A stretch of 64,000 nucleotides of DNA from JAJEFO01 sp009843725. Lineage in GTDB: Bacteria > Pseudomonadota > Alphaproteobacteria > Rhodobacterales > Rhodobacteraceae. The DNA is taken from NCBI GenBank assembly GCA_965243215.1, contig CBDEUJ010000004.1, positions 1,302,001 to 1,366,000 of the forward strand, in the 5' to 3' direction. The translations under genes were made by a program, and so were the position numbers. How positions within the stretch are numbered: position 1 is the stretch's first letter; every line of letters starts with the position of its first letter. The notes beneath the pieces were generated by a model. The model ran no database searches, was not told the DNA's origin, and saw nothing but the letters and a program-made list of their open reading frames with translations. Positions 63,076-64,000 of the stretch are shown in pieces.

Positions 63076-63783
63076 ATGTCCCGCATCGACCGCCTCTTCG
63101 AGCTTGTGCAGATCCTGCGCCGGTCCCGGCGCGCCATGACGGGGAGGGAGATCGCGGAAGCGCTGGAGGTCAGCCTGCGCACCATATACCGGGACTGCGC
63201 CTCGCTGCAGGCGATGGGCGTCCCCGTGGAAGGCGAGGCCGGCGTCGGCTACGTGATGCGGCGCGGCTACGACCTGCCGCCGCTCGCCTTCACGAAGGAA
63301 GAGGCGGAGGCCGTCCTCGCCGGCCTCAGGATGCTCGGCCGGACCGGGGACGGCGCGTTGATCGGCGCCGCCGCCAAGGCGGAATCGAAGCTCGTCGTCG
63401 CCAGGCAGGTTGCCGGTGATGCGGAGGACCCGCGACGTCTCGTTTCGCAGGCCGGGGCGCCGGACGCCCGGATGGACGTGCTCAGGACCGTTCGCGATGC
63501 CGTCGACACGGAAACCGGGATCGACGCCCGGTATCGCGACCGCAACGGGCGCGTGACGCGCCGGCGGCTGCGCCCGCTGTGCCTGATCTACTACCCGGAC
63601 GCGACGGTCCTCGCCGCCTGGTGCGAGCTGCGGCAGTCGTTCCGGCACTTCCGGGTCGACTGGTTCGAGGAGATCGTCCCGACCGGCGAGAGCTTTGCCG
63701 ACGCCGGGAAGACTCTCCGGGAACAATGGCGGACCCTGGAGGGCTGGTCGCCGGACTACCCGGGCGCGGTCGGGCATGGATGA
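63076..63783 (+). CDS. HTH-WYL transcriptional regulator, YafY type
   Basis: 235 residues. DeoR-type helix-turn-helix: MSRIDRLFELVQILRRSR, then MTGREIAEALEVSLRTIYRDCASL, and GYVMRRGYDLPPLAFTKEEA. The WYL ligand domain follows (RLRPLCLIYYPDATVLAAWCELR in part, with the characteristic aromatic-Tyr region) and a C-terminal end with FRHFRVDWF. Such proteins sense a small ligand and control a divergent gene, here the MATE exporter. ATG 63076 at the conserved start. Confidence 0.88.
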   Translation: MSRIDRLFELVQILRRSRRAMTGREIAEALEVSLRTIYRDCASLQAMGVPVEGEAGVGYVMRRGYDLPPLAFTKEEAEAVLAGLRMLGRTGDGALIGAAAKAESKLVVARQVAGDAEDPRRLVSQAGAPDARMDVLRTVRDAVDTETGIDARYRDRNGRVTRRRLRPLCLIYYPDATVLAAWCELRQSFRHFRVDWFEEIVPTGESFADAGKTLREQWRTLEGWSPDYPGAVGHG

Positions 63784-64000
63784 ACGGCTGCCGTGAAGGA
63801 GTGAATGAAGCCGGTCAGGCGATCGACGCCGTCGGCAAACGGATCAGCGACCAGAGGTCAGCACTTGCGCCCGCTTCCCCGAGGCCCGATCCGTCACGGC
63901 ATCACACGGGGACCCTCGAACGGCATTGACGGCTCGTCTTCGCTGGAGATCGCGTCGCGCATGTCGCGTCCCGAACGGCCAGTGCAAGCGGTCGAGGACT
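63784..64000. other. window end, no gene seen
   Basis: 217 bases after the regulator. No recognisable frame, RNA or terminator. Confidence 0.35.

Overview
The window is high-GC DNA, coding on both strands, from an alphaproteobacterium. Markers for that group are a LexA box of the GTTC-N7-GTTC type ahead of an imuA-like gene, IalB, NnrU and BKACE family proteins, a DUF4164-like/zapA/transketolase cluster, and purL, bolA and grxD on one strand. I cannot name a genus. Two rearranged selfish-element relics, one intact TnpB element, a toxin-antitoxin pair and a long tandem repeat point to a genome with active accessory turnover.

Layout. 0-9 kb: an SRPBCC protein, a secreted MORN-repeat protein, then 32 exact copies of an 8-bp repeat just upstream of a giant FN3/Calx-beta autotransporter. 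9-24 kb: small-molecule enzymes (BKACE, cupin, a DapA-family aldolase with a GntR regulator and a GST), metG, a NUDIX hydrolase, a DMT exporter, an IS110 relic, a membrane pentapeptide-repeat protein, a decayed NRPS adenylation/GNAT gene, an orphan SOS-controlled imuA-like gene, ialB and a VOC protein. 24-31 kb: polA, an ACT-domain protein, a YdeI-like protein, purL and a Bcr/CflA-type exporter. 32-40 kb: a tightly packed minus-strand catabolic operon, hyuA-hyuB-FAD oxidoreductase-HpcH/HpaI aldolase-SDR, split between hyuA and hyuB by a 1393-bp TnpB element with terminal inverted repeats and an 8-bp target duplication. 40-54 kb: bolA and grxD, then a peptide-type ABC transporter cluster: two close paralogous binding proteins flanking a Phd/PIN toxin-antitoxin pair, an NnrU protein, a third binding protein, two permeases and a fused double ATPase. 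54-64 kb: housekeeping genes (zapA, tkt, rpmG, rnpB), a phnM/DUF1045 divergent pair, an AmpD-like amidase, a frameshifted DruA-like (DUF4338) relic, and a MATE exporter divergent from a WYL regulator.

How the genes work together. The hyu operon looks like a route that opens a cyclic amide/hydantoin, oxidises the resulting N-substituted amino acid and disposes of a keto acid. The neighbouring binding-protein-rich ABC transporter could import amino-acid or peptide-like substrates. This coupling is inference.

Most notable: (1) a transposase-less TnpB element bounded by 22-bp inverted repeats and a perfect 8-bp target duplication, a layout unlike IS200/IS605 or IS607; (2) the 8-bp x 32 repeat before the autotransporter, whose signal peptide is open but lacks an in-frame start codon and is cut off from the repeat-bearing frame by one TGA.
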